Positions 6,330 to 14,223 of a stretch of 17,401 bases of DNA are shown here, piece after piece. Position 1 is the first letter of the stretch. Each line of letters starts with the position of its first letter. Both the position numbers and the translations under genes were made by a program. Below the pieces are notes generated by a model. That model searched no databases and was not told the DNA's origin. It saw nothing but the letters and a program-made list of their open reading frames with translations. Origin of the DNA: an uncultured Alistipes sp. (lineage in GTDB: Bacteria; Bacteroidota; Bacteroidia; Bacteroidales; Rikenellaceae); NCBI GenBank assembly GCA_900769525.1, contig CAAGGY010000091.1, positions 1-17,401 of the forward strand, in the 5' to 3' direction.

Positions 6330-8696
6330 ATGACTGAGAACACTGCAAAAGATAACCAGATGCGAAGCGAGCAGCTTACGCTCGGCGACATCCTCAACCT
6401 GATACTTTCGAATTGGTACTGGTTTGTCATATCCATAATACTCTGTGTTTCATGTGCTTGGCTATACACACGCCTTAGTGCTCCAGTATATCAGCGCACC
6501 GCAACAGTGCTTGTTAAAGACTCACGCAAGGGCTCAAGTGCCGAGGTTACGGTGTTTAGCGACCTGATGGGAGGCATTGGCCGTCGCTCGGTCGATAACG
6601 AGGTCTATATCTTCGAGTCACGCCGCCTCATGGAGCAGATTGTCAAGCGTCTTGACCTGATGACACGCTACACAACAGATGATGGCTTGAGCACCAAAGA
6701 TCTATATCTCAACACCCCTGCCACCGTACGTTTCGTTGACAACAGCGACAACATCAAGGGCGGATTTAAGTATGAGTTGCGAGATAACAACACCGTACAT
6801 ATCGACAACTTCCGTGACAGCGACTTCGAGTGTGAGGCCAAGCTTGGCGACACCATCACAACACCTCTCGGCAAGCTCGTAATCGAGGCTACACCGTATG
6901 CCAAGAGCTACATAAACAAGCGCATCAACGTCGCTCACAACACACTCAACAACACCGTCGAGCAGTATCGCAAAAGGCTCAAATGCGAGATTAAGAACAA
7001 GCAGGCATCTGTTATCACGCTCACAATGTCGGATGTGGTAGCTAAGCGTGCCGAGGATGTTATCAATGGCATCATCGAGGCCTACGATGCAGATGCAATC
7101 GAGGATAAGCAGGCGATATCGAACCTAACAAAGCGATTTATCGACGATCGCCTTATCACTCTGAGTCAAGAACTTAACCTCGCAGACGACGACATCGCCA
7201 CATTCAAGAAGAGAAACCAGCTCTACAGTCTTCCAAGCCAGGCAACACTGAGCGCAGAGGAGATTCAGGAGCTTAAGCGTCAGGGTCTCTCATTGGAGGC
7301 AAACCTCGAGGTGGCAAGCTACATTCTCGACTACACCTCCAAAAACCCAGAGCTGGGCCTCATACCCGCATCTGTAGTGGCAACAGGCGGCTCGGCAGCA
7401 CCTCTCTCGGCGCAAATCGAGAGCTACAACCGTCAGCTGCTCGAATACCAGCGTCTGCTATCTGAGTCATCGGAGAGCAACCCTACACTCATCGAGTTTA
7501 AAGCTCAGCTTGTGGCTGTGCGAGATATAATCCTCGGCTCGTTGCAGTCGCATATCGATGGTCTTAAACTACAGATTAACAGCGTAGAACGTGAATACAA
7601 GGCTGCCGACTCACGCCTCGAGCAGACACCGTCAAAGGAGAAGGAGTTACTCTCAAAGACACGCCAGCAGAAGGTTAAGGAGGAGCTATACATCTACCTA
7701 CTCACAAAGCTTGAGGAGAACGCCTTAACGGGTGCTACGGCCGAGAGCAATGCTCGTGTGATCGACTTTGCATACGGCTCAGATAAGCCAGTAAGTCCAC
7801 GCCTTATGATTGTCTACATCCTTGCGTTGATGATGGGTTGCATGATTCCATTTGCGATTCTCTATCTTCGTGAGATGCTCAATACCAGCGTGCGCTCACG
7901 ACACGACATAGAGAAGGCTCTCACAGCGCCATACCTCGGCGATATACCTCTTGCTCAGCGACGTATGCCATCAGTAGTACAGGTTAAGGAGGATGGTCGT
8001 GACACCCTCTCGGAGTCATTCAGAATGTTGCGCACCAACCTCAGCTTCATGTCGGTCGACCACACCGTAAAGGTGATAATGCTCACATCGTCAATACCTC
8101 ATAGCGGTAAGACATTCGTGGCTACAAACCTCGCAGCGATGCTTGCAATGGGATCAAAGAGTGTGCTTCTAATCGACATGGACCTTCGCCGTCGCACGCT
8201 CACCAAGAGACTCGGACACCGCAACGACCGCCGTGGCCTATCTGCACTGCTTAGTGGTAAGTTTGACTCTGTGAACGACATAATCTCGAAGTCGGAGATA
8301 GACTCACGTCTCGACATAATATTTGCTGGTCCACAGCCACCAAACCCCGCCGAGATTCTTATGTCGCCACGTCTGGAGGGCATACTCAGCGAGCTTCGCA
8401 ACAGATACGACTACATCATCATAGATAGCGTACCAGCGATGTCGGTAGCCGATGCAATCATCACCGACCGCCTCGTAGACCTTGCAATCTATGTTGTACG
8501 TAAGGGCAACCTTGACCGCCGTCAGCTCCCAGATATCGAGCAGCTATACACAAGTGGCAAGCTACACAATATGTGCGTAGTGCTCAACGGCACAACATAC
8601 TCAAAGCATAGCTACAGCTATAGCTACGACATATACGATGATAAATCGGGTATTGAGCGTGGCTGGAACAGGATAAGAGGTATATTTAAAAAGTAA
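6330..8696 (+). CDS. Wzc-type polysaccharide co-polymerase with tyrosine autokinase domain
   Basis: A 788-residue inner-membrane protein joining a Wzz chain-length domain to a cytoplasmic BY-kinase. The first membrane helix (about 27-46) and the second (about 495-515, MIVYILALMMGCMIPFAILY) flank a large periplasmic part with coiled-coil stretches and the GNVR-like region. The kinase has Walker A SSIPHSGKT (K594), Walker A' LLIDMDLRR (D616, D618) and Walker B YIIIDS (D699). The C-terminal tail carries a tyrosine cluster (Y757, Y762, Y764, Y766, Y769), the expected autophosphorylation site. All parts are present, so the protein appears intact. Cycles of autophosphorylation normally control polymer length and export through the partner OPX protein. 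It lies 18 bp after the OPX gene and 5 bp before a HAD-protein gene. No separate Wzb/YwqE-type tyrosine phosphatase is visible. Confidence 0.94.
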   Translation: MTENTAKDNQMRSEQLTLGDILNLILSNWYWFVISIILCVSCAWLYTRLSAPVYQRTATVLVKDSRKGSSAEVTVFSDLMGGIGRRSVDNEVYIFESRRLMEQIVKRLDLMTRYTTDDGLSTKDLYLNTPATVRFVDNSDNIKGGFKYELRDNNTVHIDNFRDSDFECEAKLGDTITTPLGKLVIEATPYAKSYINKRINVAHNTLNNTVEQYRKRLKCEIKNKQASVITLTMSDVVAKRAEDVINGIIEAYDADAIEDKQAISNLTKRFIDDRLITLSQELNLADDDIATFKKRNQLYSLPSQATLSAEEIQELKRQGLSLEANLEVASYILDYTSKNPELGLIPASVVATGGSAAPLSAQIESYNRQLLEYQRLLSESSESNPTLIEFKAQLVAVRDIILGSLQSHIDGLKLQINSVEREYKAADSRLEQTPSKEKELLSKTRQQKVKEELYIYLLTKLEENALTGATAESNARVIDFAYGSDKPVSPRLMIVYILALMMGCMIPFAILYLREMLNTSVRSRHDIEKALTAPYLGDIPLAQRRMPSVVQVKEDGRDTLSESFRMLRTNLSFMSVDHTVKVIMLTSSIPHSGKTFVATNLAAMLAMGSKSVLLIDMDLRRRTLTKRLGHRNDRRGLSALLSGKFDSVNDIISKSEIDSRLDIIFAGPQPPNPAEILMSPRLEGILSELRNRYDYIIIDSVPAMSVADAIITDRLVDLAIYVVRKGNLDRRQLPDIEQLYTSGKLHNMCVVLNGTTYSKHSYSYSYDIYDDKSGIERGWNRIRGIFKK

Positions 8697-8701
8697 GAGA
8701 G

Positions 8702-9094
8702 GTGGCAAAGCGTGAATCAAGAATCATAGCTATCGACTTCGACGGCACCTGCGTGGAGCACGAGTACCCTAATATCGGCCTCGACGTTGATGGTGCGGTA
8801 GAGACCCTGCGTAGGCTCAACAACGAGGGGCATAGACTCATCCTCAACACCATGCGCTCGGACGAGAAGCTTGAGGCTGCAGTGCGATGGTTCAAAGAGC
8901 GTAAGATTAAGCTCTGGGGCGTAAACTGCAACCCTGAGCAGAGCGAGTGGACATCATCGCCCAAGGTATATGCCGACATCTATATCGACGATGCAGCGCT
9001 GGGGTGTCCTGTGCGATTTATCGACGGTGTGCGTCACCACGTAGTAGATTGGAGCAAGGTGAGCGCCGAACTCGAGTATCACGATATATTATAA
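8702..9094 (+). CDS. Small capless HAD-superfamily phosphatase-like protein
   Basis: A 130-residue cytoplasmic HAD-fold protein with all four motifs: DFDGT (nucleophile D12, acid D14), T50 in LILNTMR, K88 in SSPKVY, and the D96-D97 pair in IYIDDAAL. There is no room for a cap domain, so it belongs to the capless type that acts on large or exposed substrates. The only fitting start is GTG at 8702; an internal ATG would remove the catalytic core. It begins 5 bp after the Wzc-like gene and ends before a strong terminator, so it is the last gene of the export operon. Its substrate is unknown. Candidates are sugar or nucleotide phosphates, or, more speculatively, the phosphotyrosines of the neighbouring kinase, although classical Wzc phosphatases belong to other families. 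Confidence 0.85.
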   Translation: MAKRESRIIAIDFDGTCVEHEYPNIGLDVDGAVETLRRLNNEGHRLILNTMRSDEKLEAAVRWFKERKIKLWGVNCNPEQSEWTSSPKVYADIYIDDAALGCPVRFIDGVRHHVVDWSKVSAELEYHDIL

Positions 9095-9111
9095 ATATAG
9101 TAACTATACAA

Positions 9112-9151
9112 AAAGTCCGAACAAAACGCATAAGCGTTAAGTTCGGACTTT
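9112..9151. terminator. Two-way terminator between convergent operons
   Basis: AAAGTCCGAAC (9112-9122) pairs perfectly with GTTCGGACTTT (9141-9151). The loop contains a second stem, AACGC/GCGTT (9125-9129/9134-9138), closed by ATAA. The ends are A-rich on the left and T-rich on the right, so it can stop transcription from both sides. It lies between the stop of the HAD gene (9094) and the stop of the lytic transglycosylase gene on the other strand (9180). Confidence 0.85.
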
Positions 9152-9179
9152 ATTGTGCAGTCTACACCGCCTGCTCACA

Positions 9180-9944
9180 CTACCATGCAATCTCGCAGTA
9201 GTGTGAATACTTGCTCATAGCAAGCTCGACAAAACCCAACGTTTCACGGCTTCCTGAGAAGCGACCAGCCTTCACCTCTGAGCGGGTATAGTAGTCTGGG
9301 TTGGCCTTGAGCTTGAGATAGTTGCTCACAACAGCCCAAGAGTTGGGGTTTGCGCCATCGGCCTTAGCCAAGCGGCGTGCGTCCTGAACGTGTCCCAAGC
9401 CAGCATTATAGCTTGCGAGAATGATACTGAGGCGGTCGTGCTCAGGCGTAGACTCTGGAATACGCAACATCTTCTCGAACTCTGAAAGCAATCTACAAGC
9501 GAGGCGCACATTGGTCTCTGTGTTGTAGATGTGGCTCACGGGAACCTTAAAGTGGCGGGCAACGACAGGCATAACCTGCATCAGACCTGCTGCACCACGC
9601 TTAGAGACCAATCCCTCAGTAAAGCGTGACTCACAGTAGGCAATAGCACTCATAAAACGCCAATCGTGGCCAGACTCTTCGCCGATTCTCTTCATAAGAG
9701 GATCGAACTTTGAAATCTTCTGCGGCAGCTTAGCCATCACGGCAATCTGCTCGCTGTCGTTAGTAGCTTCTGTGGCCAAGGTGTCGACCTTAACCTCTGT
9801 TGCCTCAACATCCTCAACACCCTCGGTGCTTGATGTAGGCTCCTCAATAAATAGTGCGGGTGCTGCAACAGTGCTACCCAACGATGACTCCAACCCTGCA
9901 AGAACTACGAGGGAGAGAATCACAAAAAATACTCTTTTTAACAT
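9180..9944 (-). CDS. Lytic transglycosylase, SLT/MltF-like catalytic domain
   Basis: A 254-residue exported enzyme that would cleave the MurNAc-GlcNAc bond of peptidoglycan to give 1,6-anhydro ends. The N-terminal hydrophobic signal (about 1-28) lacks a clear lipobox. A low-complexity acidic/threonine-rich linker follows (about 34-66). The SLT domain (about 80-215) has the catalytic E105 in AYCESRF, GLMQVMP (120-126) and ASYNAGLGHV (177-186), the standard order for family 1 lytic transglycosylases. No substrate-binding-protein-like domain is present, unlike full-length MltF. The ATG at 9944 starts right before the signal sequence. It lies 44 bp after the porin-like gene on the same strand and is probably the last gene of that operon. 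Confidence in the family is high; the exact subfamily is not settled. Confidence 0.92.
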   Translation of the reverse strand: MLKRVFFVILSLVVLAGLESSLGSTVAAPALFIEEPTSSTEGVEDVEATEVKVDTLATEATNDSEQIAVMAKLPQKISKFDPLMKRIGEESGHDWRFMSAIAYCESRFTEGLVSKRGAAGLMQVMPVVARHFKVPVSHIYNTETNVRLACRLLSEFEKMLRIPESTPEHDRLSIILASYNAGLGHVQDARRLAKADGANPNSWAVVSNYLKLKANPDYYTRSEVKAGRFSGSRETLGFVELAMSKYSHYCEIAW

Positions 9945-9988
9945 TGTTTGTTGTTTTGTGGGCTGCTAACCGAGCACAAAACACGCCA

Positions 9989-12124
9989 TTAGTCGTAGAA
10001 CGACCACGAGAGACCGAGCTTAAACATTCGCGGATTGAGCGGATAGAGAGCTGTTTGGAAGTACTCTCCATTGCCAAATAGATTTTGATTGAGGTGCTGC
10101 AGTTTAAGCAAGATACGCATACGCTTCCACTTTGCCGATATAAACACGTCGAGGTATGGGTAGTTACCCACCTTAACCTCTCGTTGATTATAGAATACCG
10201 AGAGCGCAGGATTGTATCCAGGGGCGTAGTATGACGTATTAAAACGTCCATCTACACCAATTTGCACTCTGAGCACATTTCGCACAAGCCAGAACTCGTA
10301 GTAGTACGAGAGGAATGCACTAAATATGGGTACAGGAAGTACTCTCTCATTGGACGTGATTTGCACCAATGCCCTATGATCCAGATGGAGTCCCGCAATG
10401 CGGAAATCCTTGCGAGCATACAAACTCGTGATGCTAACCGTTCCACTATTCTGCTGGGGACGGCTGTCACTACCATAATAGATAGTGTTGCTCAGCACAC
10501 CCTGCCACACACCAACCTCGAGGGCGATGCTGGGAACTGAGAAGTTGACATCGAAACGAGTTTCAGACTCCTTACCGAAGGAGTTAAACCAAGCATAGTG
10601 GTTTGAGAATAGATTCTGCTGCCAATAACCTGGCGTGCGAAGCTCCTGACGGAAGCGTCCGCTCAGAATCAGAGGTCGTTCATTGATGAAGGCTCGAAGA
10701 GTGACGTTGGCACCCACCGAGAGATCACCACCACGATAGCCCGAGGGGTAGTACTTGACGTCTACGCCCCAATCAGCATATCGTTTAATCATACCGCCCG
10801 TCGAGCCATAGATATACCACGACGTGCGTTTATCACGAGTAAGTCGTCCTGCGAGGTAGTCCTCGAGACGAAGGTAGGAGTAGGTGTGCAGGTCTACGCC
10901 CACACCACCATCAATTGTCGAGACGATACCATTACGATCCCAGGGCTGCACCTGAACGAAGAGCTTATTCGAGAGAATACTCTCCGAGATTGAGTCACGG
11001 GTTGTTGATGGATTGATAAACCAATCTGTGTAATAGTCATGAGTGGTGCTAATGTAACCACCATTCTCATCGTGGTCGCCACGATCATTAGTGTATTGTG
11101 CGCGAACATCAGAGTAACTCTTGGTCCAGCGGTTATACTCAATCTGGTGACCGATATAGACTGCTGGGATGTCGGCGAGCGAGAAGTCGTACTCTGTTAC
11201 ACGCTGCAAAGGTATGGCAATGGCCTGCTTGATGAAGCCGCCAATGTTTCTATAGGTATTCTCAGCCTTAGACGAGGCGAGGCGCATAGGCACACCCGAA
11301 GGCATCTCGAAGGCTGTATCGGCAATTGCCCACTTGCCCACAGCACCACCATTCTCACGTGCTGAGATATAGTTGTAGATAAAGGCGGCGTGGATAGAGT
11401 AACGCTTGCCCGTGTGCGCCACGCCAAGCGAGAGGGCGTGGTTCTTGGTGCGCTGCCAATCATACTGACCCATAGTGCTTCGAGCCTTATAGCTGATATT
11501 TGCCGATGTCGAAGGGTCGATATTCTGCGAGTGAACCAACTCGAAGTGCTCCTCACGATAACGCTTCTGGCCAGACTCGAGGTACATAGCGTTGGTATAT
11601 GGGCGCTTAGCGTTATAGAATGGAACGTTGTCAAGACGTGCCGTGTAGGCATCGTAGCTACGACCAAAGGTAAAGTCCTTATCCTGACGACGGTCAAACC
11701 AGTTCATAGGCTGCGATGACTGACCGAGGCCACCCAGAGCCATGTCACCCACACCCTTACGATAGAATACATAGTCGATACGCCAATCAGCAAGCGTGGT
11801 ATCGAGAGGCTCGATACGGACACGATTGTAGTCACGATCAAGGAACCACTTCCAGTTGTAGAGAGCACGCACTGAGTCGCTGAAGTAGTAGGACTCAAGA
11901 GGTCGACGTGGACGACGCTTCTTGACATTTGTCGAGTCGGTCTGCTCGCCCTCCATACCCTCTTGGCCCTCCATACCTGGGATTGTAGCACCAATACCCA
12001 CATTCTGACCTTCACGCTGAGCTCTTGCAATAGATGCAGCATCGAGCTGTGCATACGAGAACTGAGGTAACAGAGCTGCTACCACAAAACCAACAAGCAA
12101 AGCTATATACTGCATTTTTTTCAT
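9989..12124 (-). CDS. Putative outer-membrane porin (Porin_10-like beta-barrel protein)
   Basis: A 711-residue secreted protein that I assign to the Bacteroidota putative porin family (Porin_10, PF14121). A signal peptide (MKKMQYIALL to QFSYA, cleavage about residue 25) is followed by a low-complexity segment with GMEGQE/GMEGEQ repeats (50-61) and a basic stretch KKRRPRRP (68-75). Then come about 600 residues of alternating aromatic/polar strands with frequent Y, W and N, ending in LGLSWSFYD, a typical aromatic barrel end. The frame is open 46 codons further upstream, but that would overlap pssA and place residues before the signal peptide, so ATG 12124 is chosen. It lies 23 bp after pssA. 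What it transports is unknown. Confidence 0.82.
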   Translation of the reverse strand: MKKMQYIALLVGFVVAALLPQFSYAQLDAASIARAQREGQNVGIGATIPGMEGQEGMEGEQTDSTNVKKRRPRRPLESYYFSDSVRALYNWKWFLDRDYNRVRIEPLDTTLADWRIDYVFYRKGVGDMALGGLGQSSQPMNWFDRRQDKDFTFGRSYDAYTARLDNVPFYNAKRPYTNAMYLESGQKRYREEHFELVHSQNIDPSTSANISYKARSTMGQYDWQRTKNHALSLGVAHTGKRYSIHAAFIYNYISARENGGAVGKWAIADTAFEMPSGVPMRLASSKAENTYRNIGGFIKQAIAIPLQRVTEYDFSLADIPAVYIGHQIEYNRWTKSYSDVRAQYTNDRGDHDENGGYISTTHDYYTDWFINPSTTRDSISESILSNKLFVQVQPWDRNGIVSTIDGGVGVDLHTYSYLRLEDYLAGRLTRDKRTSWYIYGSTGGMIKRYADWGVDVKYYPSGYRGGDLSVGANVTLRAFINERPLILSGRFRQELRTPGYWQQNLFSNHYAWFNSFGKESETRFDVNFSVPSIALEVGVWQGVLSNTIYYGSDSRPQQNSGTVSITSLYARKDFRIAGLHLDHRALVQITSNERVLPVPIFSAFLSYYYEFWLVRNVLRVQIGVDGRFNTSYYAPGYNPALSVFYNQREVKVGNYPYLDVFISAKWKRMRILLKLQHLNQNLFGNGEYFQTALYPLNPRMFKLGLSWSFYD

Positions 12125-12147
12125 TATCAACAAATTACATATTTTTG

Positions 12148-12876
12148 TTATTCTCCTTTTGCCACGCCACGTGAGCAGAATATCCAACGAAGTGTCGAGA
12201 GCACAATATAGAGAACGATTATTGCTACAATTGAGTATGCCGAGAAGAAAATAATGAAGCATAGCGAGGCAACGATAAAGCCAAAGCGCAACTTGTTATC
12301 GGCGAATTTAAAGTTCTTAAACTTCAAGGCAAACATACGAATAGGGCTTACCAACAGCAGCGACACCGCAACAGAGATAAGCAAGACGTGCTCCTGATAG
12401 AGCGCAACCTTGCCTGAGGCATAGAGCACAGCAAGCGAGAGGAGCATCAATGCATTTGCAGGTGTTGGGAGTCCCTCAAACTCCTCACTCTGCGTTGTGT
12501 CGATGTTGAACTTAGCAAGGCGCAAGGCTGAGAATGCTGCGATGATAAATACAAGATAGCCTAAAGGCTGCATGATTGTGGGCTGAAGGTCGTAGTACGA
12601 CGTGGTGTTGGTGTAGATGTCGAACATCACGACCGCAGGGGCAAGACCAAACGAGATATCGTCGGCCAAAGAGTCGAGCTGTACACCCAACTCCGACTGC
12701 TGATGGAGCAATCGAGCTGCAAATCCATCGAAGAAATCGCACACCGCAGCGGCGATAATCAACCAGAATGAGACCTCGTAGTTGTGCTCCAAGGCAAAGA
12801 CAATTGCGATGGCACCAGCAACAAGGTTTGCCAAAGTAAGTGCATTTGGCAATGTAAACAGTCTGATACTCTTCAT
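12148..12876 (-). CDS. pssA: CDP-diacylglycerol-serine O-phosphatidyltransferase
   Basis: A 242-residue inner-membrane enzyme that makes phosphatidylserine from CDP-diacylglycerol and serine, the step before phosphatidylethanolamine. The CDP-alcohol phosphatidyltransferase signature is complete: D47-x2-D50-G51-x2-A54-R55-x8-G64-x3-D68-x3-D72, within CDFFDGFAARLL and LGVQLDSLADD. The N-terminal block SIRLFTLPNALTLANL is typical of the integral-membrane PssA type. About six to eight hydrophobic helices follow and the C-terminus is basic. The usual partner, psd (phosphatidylserine decarboxylase), is not next to it. Here it is followed after 23 bp by a porin-like gene and then by a lytic transglycosylase. 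Its promoter overlaps that of the GDP-mannose gene on the opposite strand. Confidence 0.92.
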   Translation of the reverse strand: MKSIRLFTLPNALTLANLVAGAIAIVFALEHNYEVSFWLIIAAAVCDFFDGFAARLLHQQSELGVQLDSLADDISFGLAPAVVMFDIYTNTTSYYDLQPTIMQPLGYLVFIIAAFSALRLAKFNIDTTQSEEFEGLPTPANALMLLSLAVLYASGKVALYQEHVLLISVAVSLLLVSPIRMFALKFKNFKFADNKLRFGFIVASLCFIIFFSAYSIVAIIVLYIVLSTLRWIFCSRGVAKGE

Positions 12877-12938
12877 TTTAGCAATAAAAGTTTAGTCATC
12901 AATCAGCCTACTTAGAACTAAAATATGGTCCCAAATAT

Positions 12939-12969
12939 TTTGCAAAGATACAAAAAAATTTTATCTTTG
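12939..12969 (+). promoter_or_regulatory. Promoter of the mannose-1-phosphate guanylyltransferase gene
   Basis: TTTG (12939-12942), a 19-bp spacer and TATCTTTG (12962-12969) form a textbook Bacteroidota promoter. Transcription should start near 12976, giving a short A-rich leader of about 30 nt before the GTG start at 13005. Confidence 0.8.
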
Positions 12970-12975
12970 TGTAAA
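12943..12975 (-). promoter_or_regulatory. Promoter of the pssA operon
   Basis: On the minus strand 12950-12943 reads TATCTTTG, an exact -7 element. TTTA at 12975-12972 lies 21 bp upstream as a near-match -33 element. The transcript would start near 12936, about 60 nt before the pssA ATG. It lies within the same DNA as the opposite-strand promoter for the guanylyltransferase gene. Confidence 0.6.
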
Positions 12976-13004
12976 TTTATTAAATTTAAACAACAAAAAA
13001 GGCC

Positions 13005-14078
13005 GTGGATAGCAACAAATATTGTGTAATTATGGCGGGCGGAGTCGGCACTCGATTCTGGCCAATAAGTCGTCAGGCTATGCCAAAGCAGTTTTTAGAC
13101 ATACTCGGAACTGGACGTTCGTTCATTCAACATACATACGAGCGATTTGCCAAAATTGTTCCTAAAGAGAACTTTATAGTTGTCACAAATAAGCGCTATA
13201 AAGAGCAGGTTTTGGAGCACCTTCCAGAGATTAGCGAGGAGCAGATTTTGTGCGAGCCTATCGGCCGTAACACAGCGCCCTGCATCGCCTATGCTGCCTA
13301 CACACTAAAGCAGAAAAATCCCGAGGCTGTGATGATAGTCTCGCCATCTGACCACCTGATACTCAACGAAGAGGAGTTTCGACGCATACTCCTCAACTGC
13401 ACCAACTTCGTCGAGCAGAATGATATCCTGATGACCATTGGCATCGAGCCAAGTCGTCCAGAGACTGGCTACGGATATATCCAGCGCACGGGCAGTGAGG
13501 AGATAACCAAAGTGAAGTGTTTTACCGAGAAGCCAAACATCGAGATGGCCCAAGCATTTTTGGAGTGTGGCGAATTTTTATGGAACTCAGGAATCTTCAT
13601 CTGGAAGGTTAAGGATATCATCGCAGCACTCGATGAGCACCTACCAACACACAACGCCCTCTTCGCAGAGATTGAGGCGAAACTCGGCACCAGCGAGGAG
13701 AGCTCAGCTATCGAGCACGTATTCTCGGAGTGCAGACCTATCTCGATTGACTATGGCGTAATGGAGCGTGCTGAGAATGTATATGTCCATCGTGGCGACT
13801 TCGGCTGGAGCGATGTTGGAACGTGGGGCTCAGCATACCAGCACTCACGCAAGGATAGCTACGCTAATGCCGTAAACAGCAAGCAGATACACACTTACGA
13901 CACTCGCAACTCTCTTATTTTCATACCTGAAAACAAGGCCGCAATCGTGAGCGGACTAAAGGACTATATTGTGGTTGACACCGACGACGTGTTGATGATT
14001 TGTCCACGTAGCGAGGAGCAGAACATCAAGAGTTTTATCGAGGATATCAAATACTCGACGGGCGACAAGCATATCTAA
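13005..14078 (+). CDS. manC: Mannose-1-phosphate guanylyltransferase (GDP-mannose pyrophosphorylase)
   Basis: A 357-residue cytoplasmic enzyme that makes GDP-mannose from mannose-1-phosphate and GTP, feeding surface polysaccharide and glycoprotein synthesis (also GDP-fucose). The nucleotidyltransferase signature is clear: IMAGGVGTRFWPISRQAMPK (residues 9-28, with K28), SPSDH (113-117), CFTEKP (172-177), NSGIF (194-198) and FGWSDVGTW. It has the length of the standalone form and lacks the C-terminal cupin isomerase domain of bifunctional ManC/AlgA enzymes. The start is GTG at 13005; the first ATG (codon 10) would cut into the first beta strand. It has its own promoter and a terminator-like hairpin follows, so it appears monocistronic. 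It could supply a mannose- or fucose-containing polymer for the export operon upstream, but nothing in the sequence links them directly. Confidence 0.94.
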   Translation: MDSNKYCVIMAGGVGTRFWPISRQAMPKQFLDILGTGRSFIQHTYERFAKIVPKENFIVVTNKRYKEQVLEHLPEISEEQILCEPIGRNTAPCIAYAAYTLKQKNPEAVMIVSPSDHLILNEEEFRRILLNCTNFVEQNDILMTIGIEPSRPETGYGYIQRTGSEEITKVKCFTEKPNIEMAQAFLECGEFLWNSGIFIWKVKDIIAALDEHLPTHNALFAEIEAKLGTSEESSAIEHVFSECRPISIDYGVMERAENVYVHRGDFGWSDVGTWGSAYQHSRKDSYANAVNSKQIHTYDTRNSLIFIPENKAAIVSGLKDYIVVDTDDVLMICPRSEEQNIKSFIEDIKYSTGDKHI

Positions 14079-14087
14079 TCGCAATTA

Positions 14088-14104
14088 TGTCGCAGCTTGC
14101 GACA
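14088..14104 (+). other. Short stable hairpin just after manC
   Basis: TGTCGCA (14088-14094) and TGCGACA (14098-14104) pair perfectly around the loop GCT, 9 bp after the manC stop. No T-run follows, so it is not a simple terminator. It may protect the mRNA 3' end or work with the next hairpin. Confidence 0.4.
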
Positions 14105-14121
14105 AACATAGATTACGAGGG

Positions 14122-14155
14122 GAGAGGGCCGGCACAGCTCTCTTCCCTCTCTTTT
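14122..14155 (+). terminator. Probable intrinsic terminator of manC
   Basis: GAGAGGG (14122-14128) pairs with CCCTCTC (14145-14151) around a 16-base loop and is followed by TTTT. This is the expected form of a Rho-independent terminator, about 45-75 bp after the manC stop and well before the lon promoter. Confidence 0.65.
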
Positions 14156-14223
14156 ATCACTACAAGCACCCCAACTAAACAACATTGTCAATAAAATGTT
14201 ACAAAACATATCGACAGGCACAA

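Noticed and set aside
10252..11719. Long alternative frames on both strands within the porin-like gene
   Set aside because: The main frame has a signal peptide, barrel-like strands and an aromatic C-terminus; the others show arginine- or serine-rich shadow composition.
12125..12262. A 46-codon upstream extension of the porin-like gene
   Set aside because: It overlaps pssA and would put unrelated residues in front of a clear signal peptide starting at 12124.
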